In this document: piece after piece, positions 10,340 through 21,367 of the stretch | Layout: each line of letters opens with the position of its first letter | Numbering within the stretch: the first letter of the stretch is position 1 | Source: Aspergillus flavus | Lineage: Eukaryota > Ascomycota > Eurotiomycetes > Eurotiales > Aspergillaceae | Assembly: GCF_009017415.1 (NCBI RefSeq) | Contig: NC_092406.1 | Location: 5,518,001 to 5,582,000 of the forward strand | Direction: 5' to 3' | DNA length: 64,000 bases | Notes under the pieces: generated by a model | What the model was told of the DNA's origin: nothing | Database searches by the model: none | Seen by the model: only the letters and a program-made list of their open reading frames with translations | Made by a program: the position numbers and the translations under genes

Positions 10340-11936
10340 CTAGTAGATACCAGGGACGATGCGGCTGCGGACAAGAGACGTATAGCGGTCCCAATCCGCA
10401 CCGTACTTCCTCTTGCACTTTTCTTCGTCGCGTCTTTCGCGATGGATAAGCAGGACGCCGAAATAAATCAAGAAGAAGTAGGTGCAAATCATTCCCCAGC
10501 CACGGACCTCAGGAGTCTGCACAACTCGCTTCTGCACGTCGCCAGTCTGGTTGATGCTTTCGATAAGAGTATAGCCGGCAAATCCAGTGGGCAGTGAATA
10601 TGCCCACGACATCAGCCAGTCGCCCAAGTAATTGATATGACGCGCCATGCCCCACCATCCGGAAGTCATCAGCTTGGATCCACTGGCTGTCTCAATATAT
10701 TTGATATGCTTCACACGGGGGTCATTGGGGTCCGTCCGGAAGCGGTTCTTCTGGTTGTTGGCCCCACGGAAAATCGAGTATCCCACGCCAGTTACGGCCA
10801 AGATAAGCAGGATGCCCTTCAGACCCAACTCTACGGGGTGAACCGCGAGATACCTAGTTTGGAAATTGTAGACGAACGGGACCCACACCATGTCACCGAA
10901 AGAGAGCATGAAACCCAGTCCATCCATGATCACGTCCATCGTGGTTAGGACAGCTGGTTCCATGTACAGACCATCCAGAACATAGAAGAGCTGGAATGCG
11001 GTGGAAAGAACGATCGAGTCCGTAACATAGCCGTACGTTCTGTACTGGCGGGCAATGTTGGACAGGTTCAGGATGTTCCACCCAAGCAAACCGGGCCGCA
11101 TCTCACACCATACTTTTATGTCAATCGTCCGTGAAGCTTCGCTGACGAAGGGAATAGGCAACTGCACTCGAGGATTGAGTTCTCGGCCGATGAAGAAATC
11201 ATACAGGGCATTGCCAGAATGGCCACCTGGTGCCAATTGTCTAAGTTCGGGGTTGAGTTGACCAGGCGCGGGAATGGAGAAGCTCCTCACATAAACAAAG
11301 ACCGCGATCGCTGTGCAAATCACCAAGTTTGCCGTAATGACCTGCACGTAATTATCCCAAAGAAAAGTCCACACGGCGAAGTCCGCACCGTAGACGTATG
11401 TGCCCAGAGCCAAACCGGAGAGGATCAACACGGCGGAGGGGAAAGCTGTCAATGGGTCAGCCGATAGCATTCAAGCATCCAACACCATATCCATACCGTT
11501 GAACTTGTATCGAAGCCTTCCTGTGCAGGCCAATTCCGTACCCTCGACCTCCTCGCCAGGTAGGAACACGTACAAGACCAGGCTGAGGAGGTAATAGCTC
11601 AACACCCACAGGGTCACGCGAGCGTCGAAGAACCCGTTAAGGCCATCTTGGGGCCAACCAACCTCCGCCTTTAACTGGTCCAGGGACAAGGTCGACGGAT
11701 TGAGCAGCGAGGGAGCAGGGCAGCCGGAAACATCGTTACATAAGAAGGTGAAAGCGTAGATGAGAGTCGGAAGGCAGGTCACAAAGGCAAACGCGCCGGG
11801 ACTGTTAAAAGGTCAATTCTTAGGTTCATGGCTGCGACACTCTTGAAACAACATACGGGCCTAAGAATTCATAACCCCGTTTTTCGGGAACGGGCTGTAT
11901 CGGGACTTTGGTCTTGGAATTCTTCTTCGGCGCCAT
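10340..11936 (-). CDS. erg24: ERG24, delta14-sterol (C-14) reductase, 496 aa (three exons)
   Basis: NADPH-dependent reduction of the C14-C15 double bond after CYP51 in ergosterol synthesis, in the ER membrane. Exons are 11936-11857, 11801-11497 and 11445-10340, joined by introns of 55 and 51 bases, so the reading frame is continuous. The protein starts with a basic Met-Ala-Pro-Lys-Lys segment and contains many hydrophobic spans. It shows the ERG4/ERG24 family signatures: GRELNPR near the middle, the NxKNRFR-type basic loop, and the C-terminal LIHRERRDEEKCKRKYG segment leading to a RSRIVPGIY end. Aspergilli often carry two ERG24 paralogs and I cannot say which this is. The gene is divergent from the receptor-like gene at 12460. 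A reverse CCAAT box (ATTGG) lies in the shared promoter near 12143. Confidence 0.93.
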
Positions 11937-12459
11937 GATGCGACTGAAATTCGGAGGGTCCACGGGGGTTTAACAGTGACGCAGAGTTGTTGACCGGTCG
12001 CGCGGAGGCCAAAGAAACCCACAGATAGAACTGTAGAAGAGGTAGAAAGCTGTGGGCTTCTTCAATGACTGGGTAGAAGGTATTTATCTGTAAATAGGAG
12101 AGTGTATCTTGAAAAAAGAAGGTTAATCGTCTGAGCCGGATGATTGGTGGCCGACGGGAGCCGCGGACACTTTTTGCGTTTTGTTCCTTTTGTTCCTTTT
12201 GCTTTTGTTGTCTCCGCAGTTTGAAGTCTATTGTTGGAGAACCACCACAGATTCAACATCTTACGTCTCCTTCCTCGGTTCCTCTCTCAGTCTCTCTCCC
12301 ACCGTTAATCACCCTCTTTCGTAATTCATTCTTTCCCATTTATCCACATCTCACCGGACTTTCTTTCCTTGCCAAATTTGTCTTCGGCGATCTCGGTCCT
12401 TTTCTTATACTATTGTTATCGCTAGTCATCCCGCCTCCCTGCGGGATTTATCTCCCATC
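11937..12459. promoter_or_regulatory. Bidirectional promoter of erg24 and the MRL1-like gene
   Basis: About 520 bases between divergent start codons. It contains ATTGG (reverse CCAAT) around 12143 and, on the right side, a long C/T-rich leader (about 12165-12455), as expected for Aspergillus promoters. I did not find an exact sterol-response or CGGN12CCG site. Confidence 0.5.
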
Positions 12460-13987
12460 ATGAAGTCGCTGGCTACGTCGTTGCTTGGATTCCTCCTCCT
12501 TCTCTCCGCACCCCATACTTCCGTCTATGCTGCCTCGGATTCAAAAGGCTCAAATGCCTTACCGCCCTGTGTGGCACGCTCCCCGACTACCGGTTTCTAC
12601 TACGACCTGAATTCAATCTCTCTATCCCCACCGAAGACGAAGGACGAAAAGCTTCGTGGAAACGTCCGCGATGAGAGCTGGCATGCCAAGGGTCATGACT
12701 ACCATGCAAACTTCACGATAAACGTTTGCGCTCCGGTGGTGGAGAATATTAAAGATGTGGTGGGGGTCGACCGCGCAAGGTGGCAGAATGTCAGTGCATA
12801 TTATGAGAAGGAGGGCAAGGTCTATTCTATCGGGTACGTTGTATGCGGGTTGTGACCGTCTAAACTAGAGGGGACACGGGCTAACTTGCTCTTAGGCAAC
12901 AAGCGTCTGAGCCATTTTTCCGGGGCCGCAAGCTGGTTCTGAATTACACTGATGGCTCACCGTGTGCTGGGGAACTTATCGGAAATGCCTCGCGCACCAA
13001 ATCGACAATTATGTCGTTCCTTTGCGATCGCGACGCTCCAGCACATCAGGCGACCGCATCCTTTGTTGGCACTATGGACCAGTGCACATACTTCTTTGAA
13101 GTCCGAAGCTCTGCCGCCTGTGGTGCCGTCGCCCCGGCCGACGGCCAAGGCCTTGGCCCAGCCGGTGTATTCGGTGTGATGTGAGTACCTATCCGATGGG
13201 CCTTACATGGAAGAAATCAGAAAGGATTAACACCGTTCTGTAGTGCATTGATCGCCGTCGTCGCGTACCTTGTTGGTGGCTGCGCTTATCAGCGGACAGT
13301 CATGCACCAACGCGGTTGGAGACAGTGCCCAAACTACAGTCTCTGGGCGGGCATGTTCGACTTTGTAAAAGTAAGTATACTCGCATTGATACCGTTTCGG
13401 CGGGCTCAGTCCAGAGCGCGCCGCCATGATCGAGGTTCCTACAAGGAGTTCAACAATGCGAAGCTACCAATTTCGAGGATGGATTGAATGCCGCTTTGGC
13501 TGGTCTAGAGCTCAATTACATCGAGGGAGTCGGTACTTTTAGCATCTGGTCTATGTTCTTCCTATCTCTTGTTTGCTATATAATCATTTAGACCTATGTT
13601 GAACATGGGTAAACCGTGGTTTTCTGTGTACAGCAGCAGGATCTGCTCTTGTGATTAGCCCTTGAATGTTGGACATCAACGACTTCATTATATAGTTCTA
13701 TTGTTTAGCCGGGTTCCTTCCACTTGTGCCTTTCCCATATGCCTAAACCAGGGCGCCCTTGGGAACCATCGCTAACCAGCAAGCGTAACTAGGACATGTT
13801 CACCATTCTCGGTTCCTCCCTAGGCCGCGTGTTCCGGTTCAAACGATCGCCGGCTCTCGGCCACATCCGCAGCGGCAGCCAGCGCGGCGGGTTCATCGGC
13901 GCGATCGGCGGGCGGAGAAATTCTGGAAGAGATGTCGATGCCGAAAATCGACTGATAGATCAACTGGACGAAGAATGGGAAGATTAA
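12460..13987 (+). CDS. Mannose-6-phosphate receptor-like (MRH domain) sorting receptor, 326 aa (four exons)
   Basis: Type I membrane protein of the Mrl1/ATG27-like MRH family, probably a Golgi-endosome cargo receptor. Exons are 12460-12833, 12896-13180, 13244-13370 and 13793-13987. The N-terminus is a clear signal peptide (Leu-rich to Ala near residue 24). The luminal part has a Cys-rich MRH-type beta fold with paired Cys in NVCAPV, SPCAGE, FLCDRD, DQCTYFFEVRSSAAC. A transmembrane helix (IALIAVVAYLVGG) follows, then a cytosolic tail ending in an acidic ENRLIDQLDEEWED cluster that is characteristic of the family. The last intron is 422 bases, far longer than the others in the window. Its retention would give a different basic tail that stops at about 13487. 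Function is inferred from the family. The link to vacuolar hydrolase sorting is not shown here. Confidence 0.82.
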
Positions 13988-14537
13988 GAATTTATGATCG
14001 TCGCATCTCCCCTTGCTTTGCTTTCTGCTGTGTCTGTTCCGTTACATGATTGTCATGTCTGATTTCGCTGTATTACATGTTGGATGTAAGATTTTCCTGG
14101 ACTGTTACGAATACGGGTCATTGGCGCTATGGATTCCTTCGCTTCCAAACACGGATATGATAATCGCTCTAGCATTCCCTCTGCCGACAAGGTCTCATAT
14201 TGAATTATGGAGTCGATCCTGGTGTACAGAGTATACAGAGTCATTTACTGAGTAGATACAGTGTAAAATATTGTATCCGAAGACCGCACATCCCAAACTA
14301 CGGAGTACGTAGCCTTGGAATACAACTAATAATGCACCTAACAACCTTATGTATCTACAACAGACTATCATTAGCACCAATACTATCTTACTTCCCCAAT
14401 GTAGCGGATCATGAATTGTTTAGGATATTCCGGGTCAGTCTTTCGGTCCAGTAGTCAGTAATGGACCAGTCGTTATGATGTTTTGGCAATAGATCTTGGA
14501 TTATTTATTAAGTATTTTATCAGAAAGATGTGAACTA
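13988..14537. other. Intergenic, between the MRL1-like gene and tRNA-Gly
   Basis: No gene supported. The word TACGGAGTAC occurs at 14299-14308. The remainder is A/T-rich with no repeat or RNA structure that I could confirm. Confidence 0.5.
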
Positions 14538-14608
14538 GCATCATTGGTCTAGTGGTAGAATTCATCGTTGCCATCGATGAGGCCCGTGTTCGATTCACGG
14601 ATGATGCA
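14538..14608 (+). tRNA. tRNA-Gly(GCC): tRNA-Gly (anticodon GCC), intronless
   Basis: A 71-base cloverleaf. The 7-bp acceptor stem GCATCAT/ATGATGC is perfect. The anticodon stem CATCG/CGATG is perfect, with loop TTGCCAT giving anticodon GCC. The T-stem CCGTG/CACGG encloses TTCGATT, and the discriminator base is A. The A box (TGGTCTAGTGG) and B box (GTTCGATTC at 14588-14596) are intact. A run of five T at 14613-14617 serves as the Pol III terminator. CCA is not encoded, as expected in a nuclear gene. Confidence 0.96.
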
Positions 14609-15075
14609 CTTCTTTTTGTTTTGTTTTTGTTTGCGCCTGTTGGCCTATTGTATAATTAGTCTCGGCTTTTACAGATAAGGAACAGTCTTCTTTTCTTTGT
14701 ATTTCCAGTTCTAGATGTGGGATGTACTAGATAATGTTCTTTACTACTCGGCATAGGATAAATACTTATCCCCAAATGACACCTCATATCTGAACCACCT
14801 GCCATGACCCTAATCCAAGTTATAAAACCAACAAAAGAAACCCACCCCATCAGAAGAGATTAATATTCCCTAAACCCCAGGAAAATATACACATAAGACC
14901 ACCGTACAGATATCAAGAGATCATAATCAAAACTCCAACCATCTCTTTTTGCCAAACCAACCCTTACAAAAACTCGCCAAGAGGATCCCGCAAGAAAAGC
15001 CAAAAGAAAAACCCCCCAAGAAAAAAGAAAAATGCCGCCGTTAAGTCTAATATCAAGCGCCGTTGGTACCCTCCG
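14609..15075. other. tRNA terminator and 3' flank of the Zn2Cys6 gene
   Basis: The Pol III T-run is at the left end. The rest is the likely 3' untranslated region of the minus-strand regulator and is A-rich near 14880-15030. No other gene seen. Confidence 0.5.
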
Positions 15076-18000
15076 TTATTCGTTCATCTGGGGTCCTCGA
15101 TTCACGCTCGCCATTCCCATGTCAAATGTGCCCATGGGCATGTTCCCGCCATTGAAGGTGGACATATCCGGGGTTCCGCTGCCGGGGACTTGTGCGGGGC
15201 TTGGGTCGAGGCCGACGCCTGCGCTGACGGGGTCTAGGTTGAAGGGGAGGAACCAGGCGCTTGGTTGATAGTACTCGCCTACCCCGGCGGGGGCGTTGGG
15301 GTCTAGTTGGCCTGGGAAGATGGCGGAGTTGTCTGGGGCTGTTGCTGGGGAGGGCTCTGAGCCGTTTACGGTGGATATGGGCGGATTTTCCGATGGCATG
15401 AAATTGGTGGAGGGATCGAGACCGCCAAAGGAGCCGTAAACAAACTGTCGGTCGAGTTGGGGTAGTTGGTCGGCTGGAACGGGGAAGTCGAACGGATACT
15501 GGCCGTACAGTTGCCCACGAGCTTGGTTGAACAGTGCGGGCTGCGGGAACCCGGCTCCCGGTGTGTTCATCATCCCTGGAGTGTTTATGTCAACCATGGG
15601 TTGAGAGGTTGGCTGACCCATGTCAGACAGACTTTCGCCTCTGCTGTCCTTCTTGGAATGCTGACGGCCTGACACGCTGGGCTGTGGTGTAGGGGATAGA
15701 CTGGCAAAGAAGTCCTCGACGCTTTGAAGGTCGGGCTTCTGGCTCATCACGGCTTCGTCGGTCTTATTCTTCTTTTGAGCGTTCGGGTCCTCCCAATGCA
15801 TCCTCGACACACCATGAGGATACTTGTCGAACCAGTCACCATACTGAAACATTGCGCTGATCTGACTGCCGTTCTGGGTGACAACCGACCCCTTAATCGC
15901 AGCATCTGCAAACTGCCGGTATCGATCCTTAGCGCTTTCCACCATGTAATGGAACATACCCCAATATTTCTTCATCTTGTTTAGATATCTATAAGTATGC
16001 CGTAGGTTTTCCTTTGACCGAGCCTCGAGCTGGGAATTCTTGGAAAAGATACCCCAGATATGTACTGTGCTGGCTGAGTATGCACAATATCCAGCAAAGG
16101 GAACGGTAAGAGGGTATGCTGAAGCGCGATCGATCAGCACAGAGATATGGTGGGCCGCCTCTACCGCGGCCCGTCCAGCGTTGCTCAAGAAAGCCTTGGG
16201 CATATCCCGCGGGGGGCGCCCTCCCGGTGATAAAGGAATGGCAAACTGGTTTAAGAATAGCATGTTCTGATGAATGATTATATGCAGAAAGAGAAACTGG
16301 TTGGCGATCCTGTCAGCCGCATGAATCTGGAGGTTCTCATAAGTGAATGCTAAATGGCTTGGAAGAGATGCAGAAAACTCCTCAATCTGTCGTTTGAGGC
16401 GCGTATACCCCGACTCGGGTGACCACAGTGGATGAACATCCTTCTTCTTTCCTCCTAGATTCAGATAGTCCACGATACGCCCCCATAATACTATGGCGCG
16501 AATTATATAGGCAGACACTCCCATGTTGTCCTTCGCGTTTGACAGCTGGCCAACGTCTTCCGGAACTGGATTGGGAACATTTCCATCCAGGTCCTCCGTT
16601 GGTCCCGGGATTTCCATCTGAAAATGCGACTCTTTGATCGGCAGTTGTATCTGTATAAATTTTTCGTTTCCAATAGGTGGACGTTGACTTCCAGACGAGT
16701 TATAACGGTCCATCATGAAGCACGCCCACATGGTACGTCTTCTAATCTCCCGATCAGTGAAGCTGAGCTGGGACCCGCCACCATTGGTCTGGCTCAATAG
16801 CGGGTCTTCATCGAGTTCATTATGCAGTTGAAGAGCGTATGCCATCCGCAACGCCTGACCCCCGAAAGACCAACTTCGACCACCATGGCAAGTTCCAAAC
16901 TCATGAAGACCCAGCAGCAAGAAGACGGTCAGAATAGTAATGTTGGGGGCGTCGTGGCGGCTTAAAGCTATTGCAGCGGCTGGGTTTGCCCAATTCTCTC
17001 CGCGTAGAAAAGGCGGTTCGGAGTTAAGTTGTGGATGAGTTGAAAATCGAGCCGATACGGCGCAAACAGCCAGGATCAAAGCTGGTGGAACAGTCCTGGC
17101 CTTCAATCGGCGCATAAAGCTGGGTTTGTGGAGCAGGAGGTAAGACTGCCCATAGACACAATCAAAGAAAACTTCCGCTAGATGTTCTTGAATCTCTAAC
17201 GAGGGTAAAAATTCTGCCCCTTCAGTCATCAAACCAGTTACATCGTTAATCTTACTTTCCCGGCGCATTGGGAATATATCCAGTGAAGCTTTGCGCTCTC
17301 CACGAGCCCACTCGTCCATCTCATTCGCAAAAGCTTCGTCGGCTGACCGCTTCTTCTGGCTCTTCGAGGCCTGCCCTGGTTGGGGAGGCCGAACCACGGA
17401 TCGTCCGATGGCTGCCATATCCCTCGTCTCTTCCTTCGGGATGGTCTTAATAACGCGATCTTCCATTCTCTTCAGCCGTTTATCTAGCATTGCCATATAA
17501 TCTGTCCGAGGCGCTGCCTTCCGGGTGGTGACTTTATATACGCAGGGAATCCGCGAGCGCGAGCAGTGTTTGCACGCGGGCTTCTCGCCCGAACATCGAA
17601 TCTTTTTCCTCCTACATGCGATACACGCCAAGGGGAGGCGCTTTCGCTCCTTCCCAGCCTTTGTCTTCATTTCGCTCCACGCTGGTTTTTCGTTTCTTTG
17701 CTCACCATTCACGGAATCTCCTTTCCCGTCGTCGGGGTGATGGTCGTATCCGCCCTCTAGAATAGTACTGATATCGCCTCCGGTTTGGACGCTCCCGGGG
17801 TCGCGTGAACTGGCTCGGCTGTGCGTGTCGATATCGTCGGGAAGGGCGATATCGTCGTGCCCCAAGGTGAGGCCTGCGGAGGAGGCCAAGGGGGATTCGT
17901 CGGACTCGGGCGGGATCATGACGGGTGGAGGTACCCCAAGAGCCAGGCGCGGGTCATCGTTCGGTATACCGGAGGAAGTCGATTGGGGAGAGGTCCAAGA

Positions 18001-18123
18001 GATCTCGTCTTGGTCTCGGGAGAATGACGGGACAAAATTGCGGGATGAGGCGGTCGCTTCTGGTGGGTATGGGGAAGATTGAGGGTCGGTCGGTGGCGGC
18101 TTGGCATTGCTGGCCGTCGTCAT
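15076..18123 (-). CDS. Zn2Cys6 transcription factor with fungal_trans domain, 1015 aa
   Basis: Single-exon gene. The zinc cluster spans residues 167-194 with spacing C-x2-C-x6-C-x6-C-x2-C-x6-C (CIACRRKKIRC then SGEKPACKHC and a final Cys). It is followed by a basic linker and a short heptad helix near 205-230 (DKRLKRMEDRV), the usual dimerisation element. From about residue 320 to 560 lies the fungal-specific transcription factor middle-homology region: VFFDCVYGQSYLLLHKPSF, then helical segments and the RRRTMWACFMMDRY motif. The N-terminal 160 residues are Ser/Pro/Asp-rich, and the C-terminal 200 are Pro/Gly/Asn/Gln-rich, likely activation regions. It is a nuclear DNA-binding regulator. The target genes cannot be read from the sequence, and I could not assign it to a named factor. 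The promoter is the gap at 18.1-19.0 kb. Confidence 0.9.
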   Translation of the reverse strand: MTTASNAKPPPTDPQSSPYPPEATASSRNFVPSFSRDQDEISWTSPQSTSSGIPNDDPRLALGVPPPVMIPPESDESPLASSAGLTLGHDDIALPDDIDTHSRASSRDPGSVQTGGDISTILEGGYDHHPDDGKGDSVNGEQRNEKPAWSEMKTKAGKERKRLPLACIACRRKKIRCSGEKPACKHCSRSRIPCVYKVTTRKAAPRTDYMAMLDKRLKRMEDRVIKTIPKEETRDMAAIGRSVVRPPQPGQASKSQKKRSADEAFANEMDEWARGERKASLDIFPMRRESKINDVTGLMTEGAEFLPSLEIQEHLAEVFFDCVYGQSYLLLHKPSFMRRLKARTVPPALILAVCAVSARFSTHPQLNSEPPFLRGENWANPAAAIALSRHDAPNITILTVFLLLGLHEFGTCHGGRSWSFGGQALRMAYALQLHNELDEDPLLSQTNGGGSQLSFTDREIRRRTMWACFMMDRYNSSGSQRPPIGNEKFIQIQLPIKESHFQMEIPGPTEDLDGNVPNPVPEDVGQLSNAKDNMGVSAYIIRAIVLWGRIVDYLNLGGKKKDVHPLWSPESGYTRLKRQIEEFSASLPSHLAFTYENLQIHAADRIANQFLFLHIIIHQNMLFLNQFAIPLSPGGRPPRDMPKAFLSNAGRAAVEAAHHISVLIDRASAYPLTVPFAGYCAYSASTVHIWGIFSKNSQLEARSKENLRHTYRYLNKMKKYWGMFHYMVESAKDRYRQFADAAIKGSVVTQNGSQISAMFQYGDWFDKYPHGVSRMHWEDPNAQKKNKTDEAVMSQKPDLQSVEDFFASLSPTPQPSVSGRQHSKKDSRGESLSDMGQPTSQPMVDINTPGMMNTPGAGFPQPALFNQARGQLYGQYPFDFPVPADQLPQLDRQFVYGSFGGLDPSTNFMPSENPPISTVNGSEPSPATAPDNSAIFPGQLDPNAPAGVGEYYQPSAWFLPFNLDPVSAGVGLDPSPAQVPGSGTPDMSTFNGGNMPMGTFDMGMASVNRGPQMNE

Positions 18124-19038
18124 GCTGGGGATTATTAATGTTGTTGGCGACGGCCCCGAGTTCTGTCCGCAACTAACTCGGGCTCACTACGGGCGTTCGC
18201 CAGAGGTTGAGGGATTATTTTGCTGTAAAGAGAGTCAAACGAAAAAGCGGAGGAGAAAGAAAGAGTTGGAGACTAAACTCCTCTTGGTACCAGGCTTAAT
18301 GCAGCTAAGAGTCGCGAGGAATCATCGAATCTGGATTTAATGGGCGTCTTAACCCCGTCTTCTGAGGGTCATTTTCAGTTATATGCGGAGACGATCATTG
18401 GGTGAACCAAACATTCTTTGGATCGGGTCCCAGGAAAATGGTTCCTCTGTATCATATTGGTTGGTGACTTCTTCTCCCTTTTTTTTTTTACTTCAAATAG
18501 TTCAAATATGAAAACGGAATCGTTGGTTGTGGATCCTCACCTTATACTACTACCGCTACTATTTGAATCTATCATCGACTATCTAATGATGGATTGGTCG
18601 CCTGACAATTCAGGCGGTGACATGTACAAACTCCTTCAGTAGTCCGGGACATTTCCCACCTCCTTCGACAATGGTTATAAAACCCTTGCGGTGACATTAC
18701 GGTCCATTATCTACTGTGCCAGGTTAATACCCCACACTATACTTCGAACATACTCCGTATTCGGCAAGATAGTCATCCACCCTGGGGGATATACTTAATA
18801 CTTAAAAGGGTGCTGAGCTTGACATTAGCGTGATCCTCGCCCGGACCCTGTTGCAGAACTCTTTCTATTACATTCGCAATCCGACTGTGCATATCTAAGA
18901 TTAAACGTCAGCGCCATACTAGATCACTCGTCGAACAATCACATCCAAAGATGCTTTGGTCGGCTGCGATTCATGTTCCACGCGTGGCATGTCATGTAAC
19001 AGTCCCCCGCATAAATGCCGTTCCGACAACGGATCCTA
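18124..19038. promoter_or_regulatory. Upstream region of the Zn2Cys6 gene and 3' flank of the EXPERA gene
   Basis: About 900 bases without a supported gene. TACTCCGTA lies at 18751-18759. A T-run sits near 18480. No clear TATA box was found. Confidence 0.45.
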
Positions 19039-19875
19039 CTACAACTTAGATCGTCCAACACGCTGGCGTGGCACGGCGCTTTCAAGGGAAGCCACGATTT
19101 CCGCGCCCAAGATATAACTATTGTAACCAGGGAAAATAATCCAAAGACCACTGGCCCACCTATAAGCAAACGAAGTGAGATAATGACACAGAAAGCTTAC
19201 TTTGGTATAATCCACAGAAAGATCAGAGTTATAGCATCGTTATGTCCTATATTATCAAAGCCGGAGAAAACCTCGTTCAGCACTAGGATCCTTGTAAGCA
19301 CAAGTACCTGATATAGGCGACTCTTATCTTCAAAACTCACAGTAGAGAACAGTCTTGCTGAGAGTCGCAAGAGATGCGCTGTACGCGACTAGAAGGGCAG
19401 TGGCTCCAGTTCGTCCAGAGACCACCTTCTCGGTCCTCAACATCCACATAAGCCCCTTTTTAGTTTTGCGCTGCCCGCGACCGCCCGACGATGAGACTCC
19501 GTGCCTATACACCATCCAGAGGTAATAGATGTACCCGATACATTCCACAAGGTTCAAGACTGTTTGTGCTGCTGGGAAACCGTTCCGAGCATTGAACGCC
19601 GGCCAGCCGTAGATATAGTCGATTGCTCCATACCGCGCATAAGGAATCCAGATAGGGAAATGCAATTTGTTGCCTGGCATGCTATGCGGCCGGAGCAACA
19701 CATAGCCTGCATCCCAGATAACTACCGGGACTGACACGACGAGCCAGATGATGATCGCAGTCGATGGGGCGTGTACCCATCTATTCGTAGTGCCATTGCT
19801 GTTGTTAGATGGCGAGGAGGCCTTTCCCGTTGATGGAGGCGGAAAGTCGCGGGGATGGTGTCGCGTAGAAACCAT
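19039..19875 (-). CDS. EXPERA-domain (emopamil-binding-like) membrane protein, 242 aa (three exons)
   Basis: Polytopic membrane protein of the EXPERA superfamily, which includes sterol delta8-delta7 isomerase (EBP), TM6SF and sigma-2 receptor. Exons are 19875-19341, 19282-19201 and 19150-19039. The start MVSTRHHPR was preferred over an upstream in-frame ATG at 19947 because it begins the conserved fungal N-terminus. Four hydrophobic segments are visible, with the family-like pieces WDAGYVLLRPHSMPG, YIYGWPAFN, GFDNIGHND and, after the second splice, PNGLWIIFPGYNSYILGAEI. The C-terminus is a basic tail ending RVGRSKL. Enzyme activity is not established for this fungal subfamily, and a lipid or sterol-related role is only a superfamily inference. 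The third exon depends on choosing the AG at 19151, which keeps the PNGLWIIFP frame. Confidence 0.8.
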
Positions 19876-20554
19876 AGCTACAAGAGAATCGCGGTGGTTT
19901 GGTACACATGAAAGTGACACCCGCCCAAACAGTGAATTTGCAGTCAATACGAGCTTAGAAAGCGTGAGACAGAAGCCGTCTAGGAATCGGTGAGAAAGAG
20001 GAAGGAGTAGTGCGACTATTGTTCGCCCTTGAATGAATAAGCAAGCAGCGAACTGACGGCTAATGACGTTGTGCAGAAGGCGCCACTCCTCCCGATTCGA
20101 TTCCCCATTTGAGTGTTGGTTAACTCGAATGACTTATGGATCTTGTTACGCATTCGACGGAGGGAACAGTGGTTCGAACCAGCTATTGACCTTCATCTCC
20201 ACTTGGTTGGGGATTTTCTGCCGCAAGCTGCGGCAAAACACCACTATTATGATGTGCTGCTCCACTGGACCCAGTGATAGCTCATTGTCTTAATCACTTT
20301 AAGCAAGCCGAAGTGCCTTTCCCTGATCTGGTCAAAGAAATGATGTGCCGAGGGAGATCTTATTTTAACTACCGTTCCGGTCGGGTGGACCCTGAAGCTA
20401 ATTTATTTGCGATTACGCCGTCCGCTGTCACGTGTCGATATGGGCTTTTTGCCGTAAAGTCTCCTGTCTGTGGAACCATTCAGCACTGTAATATTCTTTC
20501 CTCAAAGGCATGATATCTAGTCCAACAATACAGCTTAGCTGCTTCAAATGAGTC
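19876..20554. promoter_or_regulatory. Divergent promoter region, EXPERA gene / bZIP gene
   Basis: No coding signal supported. A CACGTG core (TGTCACGTGTCG) occurs near 20430. Otherwise unremarkable. Confidence 0.45.
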
Positions 20555-21367
20555 ATGGATAATGTTAATCAAAAGGTTGAAGCCCCGGAGATCTAGTGTC
20601 GCCCAGTCAGTGACTGAGTTGTCTGACCCCGTTGCTAGAAAATTGATAAACTTGCTCGAGTTCGAGAAAACCAGCGCAAGAGCCGTGCTAGGAAGCAGGA
20701 GCACATCCGTGGCTTGGAGCAGAAGCTGGTAGCTCTCCAAGAACAAGCCCATCAAAAAGATGTTGAACATAGACTGGCTGTTCAGAAGCTGGAAGCTGAA
20801 AACAGGGGCTTGAGACTTCTTTTTTCTCGCTTGGAGATACCTGCCGAAATCATTGCAGAATACGTTCAGGCAGTTGAGGACCCAAACACGGCTCAGAAGG
20901 TTGCCATTCCCGCTCTAAGACAGTCCCTAGACGTGCAAACTCATCAGAAGAATTGTCGGAGTCCGCCTTCCTTACCTAGGTGCCAGACGGATTCCAAGGC
21001 TCCCCACGCAGAGGACTTAGGCGGCTTATCAAAGACAGACGTTTCTCAGAATGCTACAAGACTCACTCAAAAAACCGAGCCTCAGGTGACTTTAAATCAA
21101 CAAGTACCCAATCAACGTCAGTCCATTTGTGGTTGTCTTCCTGATACAGCAGCGGGTTCAAGACCCACTAGCTACGATGTTCTCAATACGACTCTCTGCG
21201 CAATTGCGGAAGAGCTGATCAAGCAACATAACAGACGTGGCTTGGATATGGCAGAGATTCAGAAGAAGCTCTGGGCGGGTTTTAGCAATGGCCTTACAAC
21301 TGACGAAGGATGCAGAGTGCAAAACCAGATTTTATTCCAGGTCCTAGACGAGATTAGCGGTGACTAG
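20555..21367 (+). CDS. Small bZIP transcription factor, 249 aa (two exons)
   Basis: The second exon (20639-21367) encodes a basic region ENQRKSRARKQEHIRGLE. This fits the fungal Asn-x2-x-Ser-x-Ala-Arg bZIP signature and is followed by leucine/valine-spaced heptads up to about residue 65. The frame is closed upstream by a TAG that forms part of a CTAG acceptor at 20635-20638, with a CTGAC branch point before it. The most economical first exon is 20555-20575 (Met-Asp-Asn-Val-Asn-Gln-Lys) with a weak donor GTTGAA. That splice gives the Lys-Lys-Ile-Asp lead-in often seen in this group. The C-terminal half is predicted to be largely disordered, with a final helical segment (LNTTLCAIAEELIKQHN). DNA-binding regulator; the target is unknown. 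It lies between the EXPERA gene and a short-chain dehydrogenase. Confidence 0.72.

Noticed and set aside
12136..12152. CGG-N11-CCG in the erg24 promoter as an AtrR sterol-regulator site.
   Set aside because: The spacing is 11, not the 12 expected for that factor, and there is no second copy. Not enough to claim a site.
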